Shown here: positions 46,372 to 56,118 of the stretch, one piece after another
How positions within the stretch are numbered: position 1 is the stretch's first letter
Layout: the number at the start of each line of letters is the position of its first letter
From: Enterococcus ureasiticus
Lineage (GTDB): Bacteria; Bacillota; Bacilli; Lactobacillales; Enterococcaceae
Length of the DNA: 64,000 nucleotides
Direction: 5' to 3'
NCBI RefSeq assembly: GCF_001730285.1
Contig: NZ_MIJZ01000014.1
Span: 186,001-250,000, forward strand
Translations under genes and position numbers: made by a program
The notes under the pieces: model-generated
The model's database searches: none
The model's input: only the letters and a program-made list of their open reading frames with translations
Told to the model about the DNA's origin: nothing

Positions 46372-46405
46372 GTGCAAAAAAAACGGGCCAAAAAATCGGC
46401 CCGTT
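46372..46405 (-). terminator. Terminator after the YneF-like gene
   Basis: AACGGGCC/GGCCCGTT (8-bp GC-rich stem) is followed on the minus strand by a run of nine T. Confidence 0.92.
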
Positions 46406-46439
46406 GTGCTCTTGAATTCTGAATAGCAGTGAAAAAACC

Positions 46440-46661
46440 TTATTTGTCTCCTTGGTTCTTCATTTGCTGCATCATTTGACGAATCTTCTTCTCAGAAGGT
46501 TTTTGTCCCATAGACATCATCATCATTCGTAACATTTCCTCATTAACGGGAGGATTCTTTTTAAAATAATCTTGCATATATTTGCGCGCAAGGAAAAATC
46601 CACCTGCTGCACCTGCTAATAAAGCGATAATCGCGATCAATACTACTAAACCTGTTGACAT
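46440..46661 (-). CDS. YneF family (UPF0154) small membrane protein
   Basis: The 73-residue protein has one N-terminal helix (about 4-25, ending [19 protein letters not shown]), then the conserved [20 protein letters not shown] and QMMQQM. This is the usual size and pattern of UPF0154. Function unknown. It lies in its own unit, ended by a strong terminator. Confidence 0.92.
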   Translation of the reverse strand: MSTGLVVLIAIIALLAGAAGGFFLARKYMQDYFKKNPPVNEEMLRMMMMSMGQKPSEKKIRQMMQQMKNQGDK

Positions 46662-46821
46662 ATAAATCTCTCCTTTCTATTAGAAAAGCTGGACAAGAAC
46701 TTCTGCGGGTCTGTTATGCAGTCACTATTCTTATCTAACCTACCGTTTCTCATTTTTAATAGGATTATTTATCCCTATTTTGTAAATTGCTCTCAAGAAA
46801 CCATTTTACTAGAAACAGACC

Positions 46822-46874
46822 AAAAAGAAAAGGTCTTTTGTCATATTCTTCACAAGAAATTTACGAAAGACCAT
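46822..46874 (-). terminator. Terminator after nfo
   Basis: On the minus strand GGTCTTT...AAAGACC is followed by TTTTCTTTTTGG. It lies 14-66 nt beyond the nfo stop. Confidence 0.65.
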
Positions 46875-46887
46875 TTCATTTCTGTTC

Positions 46888-47781
46888 TTATTGTTGCGCT
46901 TCGATTTTTTCCAATAAATCTGGATCGAATTTTTGTGATTTTAGCATGGCAATTTCATAGCCATAAGGCGCTTTGCTTGTCTTTTTATCGGCACCCACAT
47001 AAGGTGTTTCTAAAATTTTAGGTAGTTCCTTCAATTTTTCATGATGAACCACTTTATTTAAAGCGTCAAAACCAATCGTTCCAAAACCAATATTAGCATG
47101 GCGATCTTTATGAGAACCCATTGGATTTTTAGAATCATTGACATGAACGACTTTCAGACGATCTAACCCAATGATTTTATCAAATTCTTCTAAAACACCG
47201 TCAAAATCATCTTTTACATTATAACCAGCATCATTGATATGACAGGTGTCCATTGTAACAGACAATTTTTCATTTAACTTAACGCCTTCGATGATCGTGG
47301 CTAACTCTTCAAATGTACGACCTAATTCAGTCCCTTTACCTGCCATTGTTTCAAGTGCAATTTGTGGAACTTGCTCTTTCCATAAAACTTCATCAAGACC
47401 TTTGATGATTTGTTTCAAGCCTGCATCCACGCCAGCTCCTACGTGAGCACCTGGATGAAGTGTGATTTGTGTTGCACCTAATGCATGAGCACGCTCAATT
47501 TCTTGGCGTAAAAAAGAAGTAGCAAATCCAAAATTCTCCAATTTAATCGTGTTACCTAAATTAATAATATAAGGAGCATGTACAACGATATTGCTTAAAT
47601 TATGCTCAGTCATATACTTTTGACCTGCATCGATATTCATCTCTTCAATCGGTTTACGACGTGTATTTTGCGGCGCCCCAGTATAGATCATAAACGTCGT
47701 CGCATCATAACTCGCAGCCTCTTCCGCTGAACCTAATAACATTTTTTTACCACTCATACTAACATGTGAACCTAATAACAT
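46888..47781 (-). CDS. nfo: Endonuclease IV
   Basis: This Zn-dependent AP endonuclease cleaves abasic sites in base-excision repair. The 297-residue TIM-barrel shows [54 protein letters not shown], the [10 protein letters not shown] metal site, [22 protein letters not shown] and [14 protein letters not shown] sits at the end of a partial copy of the intergenic element. Confidence 0.96.
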   Translation of the reverse strand: MLLGSHVSMSGKKMLLGSAEEAASYDATTFMIYTGAPQNTRRKPIEEMNIDAGQKYMTEHNLSNIVVHAPYIINLGNTIKLENFGFATSFLRQEIERAHALGATQITLHPGAHVGAGVDAGLKQIIKGLDEVLWKEQVPQIALETMAGKGTELGRTFEELATIIEGVKLNEKLSVTMDTCHINDAGYNVKDDFDGVLEEFDKIIGLDRLKVVHVNDSKNPMGSHKDRHANIGFGTIGFDALNKVVHHEKLKELPKILETPYVGADKKTSKAPYGYEIAMLKSQKFDPDLLEKIEAQQ

Positions 47782-47790
47782 AATGATCCT

Positions 47791-47840
47791 CCTAATTTTA
47801 AAAGCGTAGCGGACTCACTCAGTCTCTACTGGAAAACTAA
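47791..47840 (-). repeat. Partial intergenic element in front of nfo
   Basis: GAGTCCGCTACGCTTTTAAA, then ATTAGGAGG (sense of nfo), is nearly identical to the 3' end of the element before the yerC-like gene. An upstream CAGTAGAGACTGAG resembles the CAGTCGAGAC of the lgt copies. The rest of the element is absent. Confidence 0.55.
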
Positions 47841-47954
47841 TCCACTTTTGAGATAACTATATACTCACAAAACCTCTGCTAAATTCAACATCCTTTAAAA
47901 GAGTACGTGAAACAATCAGAAAAAACAATTTTTTTGCTTCTAAAAAAACTGTAT

Positions 47955-48407
47955 CTACTTCTTATTTTTTTCTTCAAAATGAGTATAACTATCGACCCAT
48001 TCCTCCATTGAAATTTTACCAACTAATTCCCCAATTAATTCATAAGGAATATTTTTTGGATTACTGAATCGAATACAACTTTTCCCCATATTCAACTTCG
48101 TTGGAACTGCCTTTTGATATTCTTCTTGAAACCAAGTCAACAATTCTTTATTCCCCATGATTCCCATATGATACAAGGATAAATGCTTTTTCTGAGCTGC
48201 TAAACTAATAAACGGTAATGGTTCATCTTTTCTACCCAGATAGCCATCGGCAAACACGCTTAAAGGAACAACATAAGTTGGCATCCCGTATTGCATGCGC
48301 AAGACAAATCCTTCAGGTATATTTTCAGCAATGACTTTCGCTAATCGTTGATAAGAATCCTGCCATTTTTCATCGATGTTCTCTACATATTCTTGAACCT
48401 GATTCAT
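47955..48407 (-). CDS. DUF1801 domain protein (larger paralogue)
   Basis: The 150-residue soluble protein has the DUF1801 core: a helical start (VQEYVENIDEKWQDSYQRLA), VLRMQYGMPTYVVPL and a C-terminal KLNMGKSCIRFSNPKNIP. DUF1801/YdhG proteins have been described as frataxin-like iron chaperones, but evidence is limited. The ATG at 48407 follows TGGAGG. A smaller divergent paralogue lies at 48640. Confidence 0.82.
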   Translation of the reverse strand: MNQVQEYVENIDEKWQDSYQRLAKVIAENIPEGFVLRMQYGMPTYVVPLSVFADGYLGRKDEPLPFISLAAQKKHLSLYHMGIMGNKELLTWFQEEYQKAVPTKLNMGKSCIRFSNPKNIPYELIGELVGKISMEEWVDSYTHFEEKNKK

Positions 48408-48639
48408 AAATATCCTCCATATCTTAACCACTCTTTTTTTAGTCCCATGTTAATTTATCTAATAAAGCTCTTATTTCTCCGTAATTTCAGACTTCTATTT
48501 TGCTCTGCAATATACTGATAGTGTACCATAGAACTATTACTACTTTCACTCTCTATGTTTTTTTAATTAAAATAAATCCAGCTCTCTTTACACCATGGTA
48601 TACTAAATATATTATTCGATAAGAAAGTAGGTAGAAACT

Positions 48640-48981
48640 ATGACCATCATTGAAAAATACATCTCAAACACGCCAGAAGATCGCCACGCTAAACTACAAC
48701 AGCTCTATACAATAATCAAACAACTTATCCCTGAAGCAACGGAAAAAATGTCCTATGGAATGCCGACCTTTTATTTAAATGGAAACTTAGTTCACTTTGC
48801 TAATGCTAAAAATCATATTGGGTTTTATCCAGCTCCATCAGCTATTGAAGCCTTTAAACTTGAGCTTGCAGAATTTAAAACAAGTAAAGGAGCCATTCAA
48901 TTTCCTCTTGATCAAGAGTTACCAGTAGATTTAATCAAAAAAATCGTATTATTTCGATTAGAAGAAAATGCTAAAAAATAA
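48640..48981 (+). CDS. DUF1801 domain protein (YdhG-like, short paralogue)
   Basis: The 113-residue protein has IIEKYISNTPEDRHAKLQQL, EKMSYGMPTFYLNGNLVHFA and HIGFYPAPSAIEAF, then a C-terminal TSKGAIQFPLDQELPVDLI typical of iron-chaperone-annotated DUF1801. It shares the (M)xYGMPT(F/Y) core with its neighbour at 47955 but is otherwise diverged. The ribosome-binding site (AAGTAGGTAG) is weak. Confidence 0.85.
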   Translation: MTIIEKYISNTPEDRHAKLQQLYTIIKQLIPEATEKMSYGMPTFYLNGNLVHFANAKNHIGFYPAPSAIEAFKLELAEFKTSKGAIQFPLDQELPVDLIKKIVLFRLEENAKK

Positions 48982-49161
48982 AAATGCTTATAAGATCAAT
49001 CTTCGTTTTCATATGAATCAATCAAAAATACAGATAGACTTTTTCCCCTTTTATATTAAGTTTTTTTTGATTAAGTACCCAGAAATACCTGAACAACTGT
49101 TCATTATAGATTTTTTTTGCTATAATATCACGGAATGTATCATTATATTGAGGTGAAGCTT

Positions 49162-51603
49162 TTGGACAATCAGAATAATTCCCGTAAAACGGAACAACAT
49201 TCTAATAACGGACCAGAAAAGAAAAAGATTTTTTTGATTATAAATGTAGTGATTCGTGTACTGCAATCATTATTTGTCTTTGCAGTTGTTATTCTACTAT
49301 TAGGTGGTGCTTTAGGTCTTGGGATCGGTATGGGGTATTTTGCTTTTCTAGTTGAAGATACACAACCACCGACAAAAGAAGAGCTCCAAACAGAAATCAG
49401 TGATATCACTGAAGTTTCTCGAATGACTTACGCTGATGGCACAAATATCGCAATGATCAAATCTGATTTGGTCAGAACAAGAGTTGACAGTGAACACATC
49501 TCTCCTCTCTTGAAAAAAGCGATTATTTCTACCGAGGATGAATACTTTGAGGAACACAAAGGTGTTGTTCCAAAAGCAGTCATCCGGGCACTTGTTTCAG
49601 ATGCAACAGGGATGGGTGGTTCATCTGGAGGCTCGACACTAACACAACAGTTAGTGAAGCAACAAATCTTGACAGATGAAACAACATTCAAGCGAAAAGC
49701 CAATGAAATTTTGCTGGCTTATCGTATTGAGAAGTACTTTTCAAAAGATGAGATTGTGACGACTTATCTAAATGTTTCACCTTTTGGCCGTAATAACAAA
49801 GGTGAAAATATTGCCGGTGTTGAAGAAGCAGCCAAAGGACTATTCGGCAAAAGTGCCAATGACTTAACTCTTCCACAAGCAGCCTTTATCGCTGGACTTC
49901 CACAGAGTCCAATCATTTACACCCCTTATAGCAATACAGGGGCCTTGAAAGCTGATGAAAATTTAGCTTACGGAATGAAGCGAAAAGATTTTGTTTTATT
50001 CAGTATGTATCGTGAAAAAGCCATCACGAAAGAAGAATATGAAGCAGCTAAAAGTTATGATTTAAAACAAGATTTCCAACCGCAACAAGAATCAAATCAA
50101 AACACCGAAAGCTATCTCTACAATGCTGTATTAGAACAAGCAACCAATGCAGTGATGGATATTAATATAGAAAAATCTGGTGTCAAAAAAGAAACACTGG
50201 ATGATCTAGGACTTTCTCAGTACAAAGATCAAGCACGAAAAGAAATCCAAAATCGCGGTTATACGATTCAATCAACAATCGATCAAACAGTTTATGATAC
50301 CATGCAAAATGCTGTCGCAAACTTTGGATACATGCTAGATGATGGCTATGGTGCTGGACTTGTTGAAACTGGAAATGTTTTGATGGACAATAAAACGGGT
50401 AGGATTATCGGCTTTGTCGCAGGTCGTGACTTTAATGTCAGTCAAAGCAATCATGCATTAGATACAATCCGCCAAGTTGGTTCTACGATCAAACCAATTT
50501 CAGTTTATGGGCCTGCTATCGACCAAGGAATGATTGGTTCAGAAAGTCGTTTGGCTAACTATCCTACCTCTTACAGCCTTAGTGGCGAGGAATTAACGAA
50601 TGCAACAAATTCTGGAACGAACACATTTGACACTGTCCGTCATTCATTAGAATGGTCATATAATATCCCAGTTTATCATCTAAATGAAGCTATGAAAGCA
50701 AAGATGGGGGATGATAATTTCTCTTACAATAATTATTTAAGTAAGATGAATTACCCTGCCAGCGAAGCTTGGGCTTATCAATCTGCCCCTTTAGGGTCTG
50801 TAGAAGCAACTGTTCTAACTCAAACGAATGGTTTTCAGACACTGGCAAATAAAGGACAATATCAAAAAGGCTATATGATCGATAAGATCACAGACAATAG
50901 TGGAAAAGTTATTTACGAACATAAAGAAGCACCTGTTCAAGTATACTCTGAAGCAACCGCTTCGATCATGAATGATATGATGCGTTCTGTCTTAGATTCA
51001 AAAATAACGACTCCGTTCAAAAACATGATAAATGGACTAAATCCAGCCTTTGGAAATGTCGATTGGATCGGTAAAACAGGAACAACAGATTCCTACAAAG
51101 ATGCTTGGTTAGTCGTTTCGACACCAACTATTACATTGGGTTCATGGACAGGTTATGATAATCCAACAGCAATGAGTCCAAATAGCGGGGATCAAAATAG
51201 TACCTACTTAGCAAATCTGGCAAATGCAATCTATTCAGTCAGACCTGATCTATTCGGTGCTGGTGAAAAATTCACCCTTTCTAAAGACGTGATCAAATCA
51301 AATGTCTCAAGCTTTACAGGAGAAAAACCGGGTACTTTCACCTATAACGGTGGAACTTACACGGCTCCAGGACCAAATGTCGAATCGTTCTATGCAAAAG
51401 ATGGCGCTCCAAAAAGCCAATATAAATTTGGATACGGTGGATCAGATGCTAACTACAGTGCTTATTGGGGCCGTTATGCAACGTCTTCCCCTTCAAATTC
51501 TGGTTCAACAACTCCCTCTTCTTCTGAGAAAAAAGAAGAAAAGAAAAAAGAGGATGATAAGAAAGAAAATACTACACCGACGTCAAGTAGAAGTAATAAC
51601 TAA
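49162..51603 (+). CDS. Class A penicillin-binding protein (PBP1-type transglycosylase/transpeptidase)
   Basis: This bifunctional enzyme polymerises and crosslinks peptidoglycan. The 813-residue protein has a cytosolic tail, one helix (about 25-55), a GT51 domain with TEDEYFEEHKG and GGSTLTQQLVKQ, and a transpeptidase with the active-site serine in GSTIKP, the SYN triad, and KTGTTDSYKDAW. A Ser/Thr/Lys-rich tail closes it. I chose TTG 49162: GAGGTGAA lies 6 nt upstream, and the ATG at 49135 precedes that site. A TATAAT lies just upstream. It could correspond to an enterococcal PBP1B-type protein. Confidence 0.94.
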   Translation: MDNQNNSRKTEQHSNNGPEKKKIFLIINVVIRVLQSLFVFAVVILLLGGALGLGIGMGYFAFLVEDTQPPTKEELQTEISDITEVSRMTYADGTNIAMIKSDLVRTRVDSEHISPLLKKAIISTEDEYFEEHKGVVPKAVIRALVSDATGMGGSSGGSTLTQQLVKQQILTDETTFKRKANEILLAYRIEKYFSKDEIVTTYLNVSPFGRNNKGENIAGVEEAAKGLFGKSANDLTLPQAAFIAGLPQSPIIYTPYSNTGALKADENLAYGMKRKDFVLFSMYREKAITKEEYEAAKSYDLKQDFQPQQESNQNTESYLYNAVLEQATNAVMDINIEKSGVKKETLDDLGLSQYKDQARKEIQNRGYTIQSTIDQTVYDTMQNAVANFGYMLDDGYGAGLVETGNVLMDNKTGRIIGFVAGRDFNVSQSNHALDTIRQVGSTIKPISVYGPAIDQGMIGSESRLANYPTSYSLSGEELTNATNSGTNTFDTVRHSLEWSYNIPVYHLNEAMKAKMGDDNFSYNNYLSKMNYPASEAWAYQSAPLGSVEATVLTQTNGFQTLANKGQYQKGYMIDKITDNSGKVIYEHKEAPVQVYSEATASIMNDMMRSVLDSKITTPFKNMINGLNPAFGNVDWIGKTGTTDSYKDAWLVVSTPTITLGSWTGYDNPTAMSPNSGDQNSTYLANLANAIYSVRPDLFGAGEKFTLSKDVIKSNVSSFTGEKPGTFTYNGGTYTAPGPNVESFYAKDGAPKSQYKFGYGGSDANYSAYWGRYATSSPSNSGSTTPSSSEKKEEKKKEDDKKENTTPTSSRSNN

Positions 51604-51627
51604 ACATCAAAACCTTTCTTTAATTTT

Positions 51628-51671
51628 AAAGTGCCACCCAAAATTACAATTTTGAGGTGGCACTTTGTTTT
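51628..51671. terminator. Bidirectional terminator between PBP and acetyltransferase genes
   Basis: AAAGTGCCACC/GGTGGCACTTT forms an 11-bp stem extended by an AAAATT/AATTTT loop region; T-runs flank both sides. Confidence 0.9.
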
Positions 51672-51717
51672 ATAGTACAGCTTAGTTTTGAATCAAAAAC
51701 TTTTTATCAATCGCTCT

Positions 51718-52353
51718 TCAGTTACAATATACATCGTTTAATCGATAAACTTCTACTAAATCTTCTTTCAAAAAAGGCTGATCTTTATAGTAAAATTGAC
51801 GATCTTCTTCACTGATTTCACGTATCACTTTACAAGGATTCCCCACAGCAACGGAATTTTTTGGAATATCTTTTGTCACTATACTACCCGCACCAATCAC
51901 ACTATTTTTACCGATCGTTACACCTGGACAAATTGTTGTATTCGCTCCAATCCAACAATTTTCTTCAATCGTTACTGGATTTCCATACATCAACCGTCGA
52001 TAGTCAGGATGAATAGGATGACCTACAGTTGCAATAGTGACTTCTGGGCCAAAAGCAACCTTATTTCCAATGCTGATTTTAGCATCGTCAATGAAGGTAC
52101 AGCCCATGTTTAGGTAACATTCTTCACCAAGCTGAATATTATACCCATAGCAAAAATAAAAAGGTGGTTCGATCCATGCGTTTACTTTCGATCCAAAAAT
52201 TTCGTCTAAAAGCTGAAATCTTTCTTCTAATTCATCTGGTAACGTTTGATTAAACGCTATCATTCTTTTTTTTGCCTGTATTCGCTCCTCAGGAAATCCT
52301 TCACAACCATCTAAAAATAGCTTACCGGCAATTATTCGTTCTCTCATATTCAT
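51718..52353 (-). CDS. maa: Maltose O-acetyltransferase-like (Maa/LacA) enzyme
   Basis: This acetyl-CoA sugar O-acetyltransferase belongs to the hexapeptide family. In 211 residues, the N-terminal Maa domain (MRERIIAGKLF) precedes left-handed beta-helix repeats: LGEECYLNMGCTFID, ISIGNKVAFGPEVTIATVGH (catalytic His), NCWIGANTTICPGVTIG and VIGAGSIVTKDIP. The ATG at 52353 follows AAGGAG. The acceptor sugar is not defined. Confidence 0.9.
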   Translation of the reverse strand: MNMRERIIAGKLFLDGCEGFPEERIQAKKRMIAFNQTLPDELEERFQLLDEIFGSKVNAWIEPPFYFCYGYNIQLGEECYLNMGCTFIDDAKISIGNKVAFGPEVTIATVGHPIHPDYRRLMYGNPVTIEENCWIGANTTICPGVTIGKNSVIGAGSIVTKDIPKNSVAVGNPCKVIREISEEDRQFYYKDQPFLKEDLVEVYRLNDVYCN

Positions 52354-52408
52354 TTGCCATACTCCTTTTTCAATTATATGATACAATCCAATCGTGATTT
52401 TTAGTCTA

Positions 52409-52470
52409 AAAATACTCCCTATAGAATAAATACTAGTTTTATCTAGTCTCTATTCTATAGGGAGTATCTT
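52409..52470 (-). terminator. ccpA terminator
   Basis: ATACTCCCTATAGAATA...TATTCTATAGGGAGTAT gives a 17-bp stem with an internal ACTAG palindrome. It lies 28 nt beyond the ccpA stop and is followed by a T-run on the minus strand. Confidence 0.9.
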
Positions 52471-52497
52471 TGATAAGCAATCAATACTTTCAGTTAT

Positions 52498-53499
52498 TTA
52501 TTTAGTTGAACCTTTTTGATCTATACCATACGGCAAGATAACTGTCTTATCTTCAATTTCTTCTTTGTTCATTAATTTTGTCAATAAACGCATTGCTACA
52601 GCACCAATGTCATATAACGGTTGTGTTACACTTGATAGACGCGGACGAGAAACTTCTGTTAGTAATGAGTTATTACTTGTAATGATTTCGAATTCTTCAG
52701 GTACTTTCACACCAGCATCGATCATGCCATCCAACAAACCAATTGCTAGTTCATCATCTGTCACATAAGCTGCTGTGGCACCACTATTACGAATACGATC
52801 AGCTAAAGAGATACCAGCTTTAAACTTATACTCAGACTCAAAAATCAAGCCTTCATTATAAGATAAGCCATTATCAGCTAACGCTTCTTTATAACCCTTG
52901 ATGCGGTTTTGACCATTGATAGGATCAATTAGTGCACCACTGACAAAGGCAATTTTTTTATTGCCATTTTTAGCTAATAAATTTGTTGCATCTTTTGTTG
53001 CTTCTTTATAATCAATGTTTACACTACCTACTTGTTCATCAGGATCGATCGAACCAGCTAAAACAACAGGTGTTTTAGAACGAGAAAACTCGCCACGAAT
53101 CTCATCTGTGATATGGTGACCCATAAAGATGATTCCATCGACTTGTTTTGCCAAAAGATTGTTTAATACATTGACTTCTTTTTGATCGTTGCTGTCAGAA
53201 TTCGCTAAAATAATGTTGTATTTGTACATTGTTGCAACATCATCGATTCCTCGAGCTAAAGAGGCAAAAAAGATATTACTAACATCAGGGATAATAACCC
53301 CTACAGTCGTTGTTTTTTTGCTTGCTAAGCCACGAGCTACAGCATTAGGGCGATAATCTAAGCGGTCAATTACTTCTAACACTTTTTTCCGTGTAGCAGG
53401 CTTCACATTCGGATTGCCATTGACTACGCGAGATACAGTCGCCATGGATACATTTGCTTCACGCGCAACATCATAAATAGTAATTGTTTGTTTTTCCAT
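52498..53499 (-). CDS. ccpA: Catabolite control protein A
   Basis: CcpA is the LacI-family regulator that binds cre sites with HPr-Ser46-P. The 333-residue protein has an N-terminal HTH (ITIYDVAREANVSMATVSRV), the hinge YRPNAVARGLASKKTTTVGV and a periplasmic-binding-like core with FASLARGIDDVA and ITSNNSLLTEVSRPRLSSVT. It is divergent from pepQ, a conserved arrangement in lactic acid bacteria. HprK, the HPr kinase, is encoded at 59590. A cre-like dyad lies 38 bp upstream of the start. Confidence 0.96.
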   Translation of the reverse strand: MEKQTITIYDVAREANVSMATVSRVVNGNPNVKPATRKKVLEVIDRLDYRPNAVARGLASKKTTTVGVIIPDVSNIFFASLARGIDDVATMYKYNIILANSDSNDQKEVNVLNNLLAKQVDGIIFMGHHITDEIRGEFSRSKTPVVLAGSIDPDEQVGSVNIDYKEATKDATNLLAKNGNKKIAFVSGALIDPINGQNRIKGYKEALADNGLSYNEGLIFESEYKFKAGISLADRIRNSGATAAYVTDDELAIGLLDGMIDAGVKVPEEFEIITSNNSLLTEVSRPRLSSVTQPLYDIGAVAMRLLTKLMNKEEIEDKTVILPYGIDQKGSTK

Positions 53500-53537
53500 G
53501 TTAATTCTCCTAAATATTTATATTTGTTTTCATTTTC

Positions 53538-53554
53538 TGAAAACGCTGTTTACA
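53538..53554. promoter_or_regulatory. cre-like dyad in the ccpA-pepQ interval
   Basis: TGAAAACGCTGTTTACA is a near-palindrome (TGWAAAC-NNN-GTTTWCA). It resembles a cre site and may serve CcpA autoregulation. A second core, AAAGCGCTTT, lies at 53636-53645, close to pepQ. Confidence 0.45.
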
Positions 53555-53712
53555 TTTCTCACTAAGAATAGCAGAGTTTTTTTATTATTGCAACCGTTTT
53601 ATCCTATTTTCATGAAAATTTACTCCATATTTCAAAAAGCGCTTTACGTCATTTCGTGGTATGATAAAGATAAGTTTTACAGTAACCAGCTCTAAAAGAA
53701 AGAAGGATATTT

Positions 53713-54813
53713 ATGAATCAAGAAAAAATGAATGAACTAAAAAAATGGATGGAAAGCGAAAATATCGATCTCACTTATATTAGTGATCCCGAGCATATTG
53801 CCTATTTTTCTGGCTACAAAAGCGATCCTCACGAACGGGTTTTAGCTTTATTTATCTCATTAAATCATGACCCTTTTTTATTTACCCCAGCTTTAGAAGT
53901 TGAAGATGCTGAAAAAAGTTCATGGGCATATCCTGTCTATGGCTATCTTGATAGCGAAAATCCTTGGGAAAAGATCGCCCAACTTATCAAAAAAAATAGT
54001 ATTCCAAGTAAGATTGCTACTGAAAAAGACTCCTTAACGGTTGCTCGTTTTGATATTTTAAATAATTATTTTCCAAATAGCGATTTTTCGGCCAATGTCA
54101 CCCCAGTCATTGAAAAATTGCAATTGCTAAAGACACCATCTGAAGTGGCTAAATTGATGGAAGCTGGAGATTGGGCGGATGTTGCTTTAGAGATTGGTTT
54201 CAAAGCGATTACTGAAGGTGCTAAAGAGCAAGAAATACTGGCCGAAATCGAGTATCAACTAAAACGTCAAGGCATTCGTTCGATGAGCTTCGATACTTTA
54301 GTTCTAACTGGAAAAAATGCCGCAAGTCCGCACGGCAATCCCGGGAATACGGCTGTTGCAAAGCAAGACTTAGTTTTATTTGACTTAGGCGTTGTTTACA
54401 ATGGCTATTGCAGCGACGTTACACGAACTGTCGCTTATAAAGAGCCAACAGATTTTCAAAAAGAAATCTATTCAATCGTTTTAGAAGCACAATTAAAAGC
54501 GATGGATGCGGTAAAACCAGGTGTTACTGCTGGAGAATTAGATGAAATTGCTCGCGGTGTTATCAGCAGTTACGGCTATGGTGAATACTTTAATCACCGT
54601 CTAGGTCATGGTATCGGGACTACCGTTCATGAATATCCTTCCCTAGTGACTGGAAATGATCTGGTTATTGAAGAAGGTATGTGCTTCTCTATCGAGCCGG
54701 GTATCTATATTCCAGAAAAAGTAGGTGTGCGTATCGAAGATTGTTTACATGTGACGAAAACAGGTTGTGAAGCTTTTACAAAAACACCAAAAGAATTAAA
54801 GATTATTGATTAA
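53713..54813 (+). CDS. pepQ: Xaa-Pro dipeptidase
   Basis: PepQ cleaves dipeptides ending in proline. The 366-residue protein has a creatinase-like N-terminal domain (to about 130) and a pita-bread metallopeptidase domain with the metal ligands in LFDLGVVYNGYCSDVTRT, the HRLGHGIGTTVHEYP histidines, CFSIEPGIY and VRIEDCL. AGAAAGAAGGA precedes the ATG. Divergent from ccpA. Confidence 0.95.
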   Translation: MNQEKMNELKKWMESENIDLTYISDPEHIAYFSGYKSDPHERVLALFISLNHDPFLFTPALEVEDAEKSSWAYPVYGYLDSENPWEKIAQLIKKNSIPSKIATEKDSLTVARFDILNNYFPNSDFSANVTPVIEKLQLLKTPSEVAKLMEAGDWADVALEIGFKAITEGAKEQEILAEIEYQLKRQGIRSMSFDTLVLTGKNAASPHGNPGNTAVAKQDLVLFDLGVVYNGYCSDVTRTVAYKEPTDFQKEIYSIVLEAQLKAMDAVKPGVTAGELDEIARGVISSYGYGEYFNHRLGHGIGTTVHEYPSLVTGNDLVIEEGMCFSIEPGIYIPEKVGVRIEDCLHVTKTGCEAFTKTPKELKIID

Positions 54814-54860
54814 AAAAACAAAGCCAGCATTCTTCTTAGAATGTTGGCTTTGTTTTTTTC
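54812..54860. terminator. Bidirectional terminator between pepQ and ytxH-like gene
   Basis: AAAAAAACAAAGCCAGCATTC...GAATGTTGGCTTTGTTTTTTT: a long stem with one G-U pair and T-runs on both strands. Confidence 0.92.
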
Positions 54861-54870
54861 ATTGCTTTTA

Positions 54871-55461
54871 TTATTTACCTTTAACATCTTCTACTGTTTC
54901 TTTAACAGCTTTCTTTGTATCCTTTTTTGCTTCTTCAGCTTTTTCTGGTACGTCTTTTGTTACTTCTTTTGCTTCAGCAACGCCTTCAGAAACTGTTGCT
55001 TTCGCTTTTTTCGCTGATTCTTTGACATCTATAAAAATATCATCGGAAGCATCTTCTGCGATGTCGCCTAATTCGTCAACTTGATCATTTACATCTTGAG
55101 CTGTCTTTTTAAATCGATCAGATAAATCGTCTGTTTGTTTCTTGAATGATTCTAGAACTGTATCAGACACGCCTTGTGCTTTGTCTAATGAATCTTTCGT
55201 TTTATCTTTAACATTTCCAGCTAAATCACCTGCTTGTTCACCTAACACACTTGCTTTTTCTTTAGCAATCGATGACAATTCAGACCCTTTTTGCACAGCA
55301 TAATCTGTATAATCCGTTGCTTTATCTTTAAAATCATCTGCTTGATTTGCTAAGTCTTCACGTAATTCTTTACCTGATTTTGGTGCTAATAAAAGTGCTG
55401 CCACTGCCGCTGCTGTTCCGCCAATAATTGCTCCTAAAAAAAATCCGCCTTTTTTCGCCAT
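54871..55461 (-). CDS. YtxH-type stress protein
   Basis: The 196-residue protein has an N-terminal hydrophobic segment (FFLGAIIGGTAAAVAALLLAPKSG), characteristic of YtxH, then a long Lys/Asp/Glu/Ala-rich helical tail with repeated DKAxD and SFKKQ-like segments, resembling LEA/coiled-coil sequence. It is the second gene after the DUF948 gene, 23 nt downstream. YtxH-type proteins belong to general-stress regulons in Bacillus; the role here is inferred. Confidence 0.85.
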   Translation of the reverse strand: MAKKGGFFLGAIIGGTAAAVAALLLAPKSGKELREDLANQADDFKDKATDYTDYAVQKGSELSSIAKEKASVLGEQAGDLAGNVKDKTKDSLDKAQGVSDTVLESFKKQTDDLSDRFKKTAQDVNDQVDELGDIAEDASDDIFIDVKESAKKAKATVSEGVAEAKEVTKDVPEKAEEAKKDTKKAVKETVEDVKGK

Positions 55462-55484
55462 GTTGATTCCTCCATTATCTTTTA

Positions 55485-55928
55485 TTATTTAGTTGTTCCA
55501 CTTGTTTTTGGTGATTTTTTTGGACGAAATGCTCTAAAAGCCGCTCCGCCAACTTTACTAACAACGCCTGCTTTAGCTGTTGTCTTTCCAACTGCTCCAA
55601 CTTTCCCAAGTAAATTTCTGCTAGAATAATTCAACTCAGAAACACTTTCACTTAATTCTGCAACTGCTTCAAATAACGGATCGATCGTTGCTACTTTTTT
55701 ATTGACATCATCTAGCAACTCGTTACTTTTTACTAAAAGTCCCTCTACTTGTCTAGATAAAATATCGACATCTTTTGTTACGACCTCAATCGTTTTATTT
55801 GCTTCATCTACTGTGGTAGTCACTTTATCTACTGTTTTACTGATTTTCATCAATACTAAAACAATAAATACTACTAATACAGCAAACGCCACTGCAGCAA
55901 TAATCGCTGCAACCTCTCCACCTGTCAT
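55485..55928 (-). CDS. DUF948 (YtxG-like) membrane protein
   Basis: The 147-residue protein has one N-terminal helix (about 4-27) and a heptad-like region of Val/Thr/Asp (KTVDKVTTTVDEANKTIEVV, with DILSRQVEGLLVKSNELLDD) consistent with a coiled coil. A basic C-terminus follows. YtxG/YtxH pairs are common in Firmicutes. Function unknown. Confidence 0.85.
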   Translation of the reverse strand: MTGGEVAAIIAAVAFAVLVVFIVLVLMKISKTVDKVTTTVDEANKTIEVVTKDVDILSRQVEGLLVKSNELLDDVNKKVATIDPLFEAVAELSESVSELNYSSRNLLGKVGAVGKTTAKAGVVSKVGGAAFRAFRPKKSPKTSGTTK

Positions 55929-56055
55929 CTTCTTGCTCCTTCCATCAATTATTCCATATTCTTAGAATAACACCAACTGGTATTTTTCACAAATTATTCA
56001 GTTAGCTTTGTTATCTTAATTATAGCAATTTATCCCCTGAGTCTCTAGGTATTAT

Positions 56056-56088
56056 AGAAAAAAGACAGAACAAATTTTGTTCTGTCTT
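56056..56088 (-). terminator. galU terminator
   Basis: AGACAGAACAAA/TTTTGTTCTGTCT is a perfect stem followed on the minus strand by TTTTTTCT, after the galU stop. Confidence 0.9.
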
Positions 56089-56118
56089 CAAGTGAAATAA
56101 TCCTATAAAACGTGTAGT

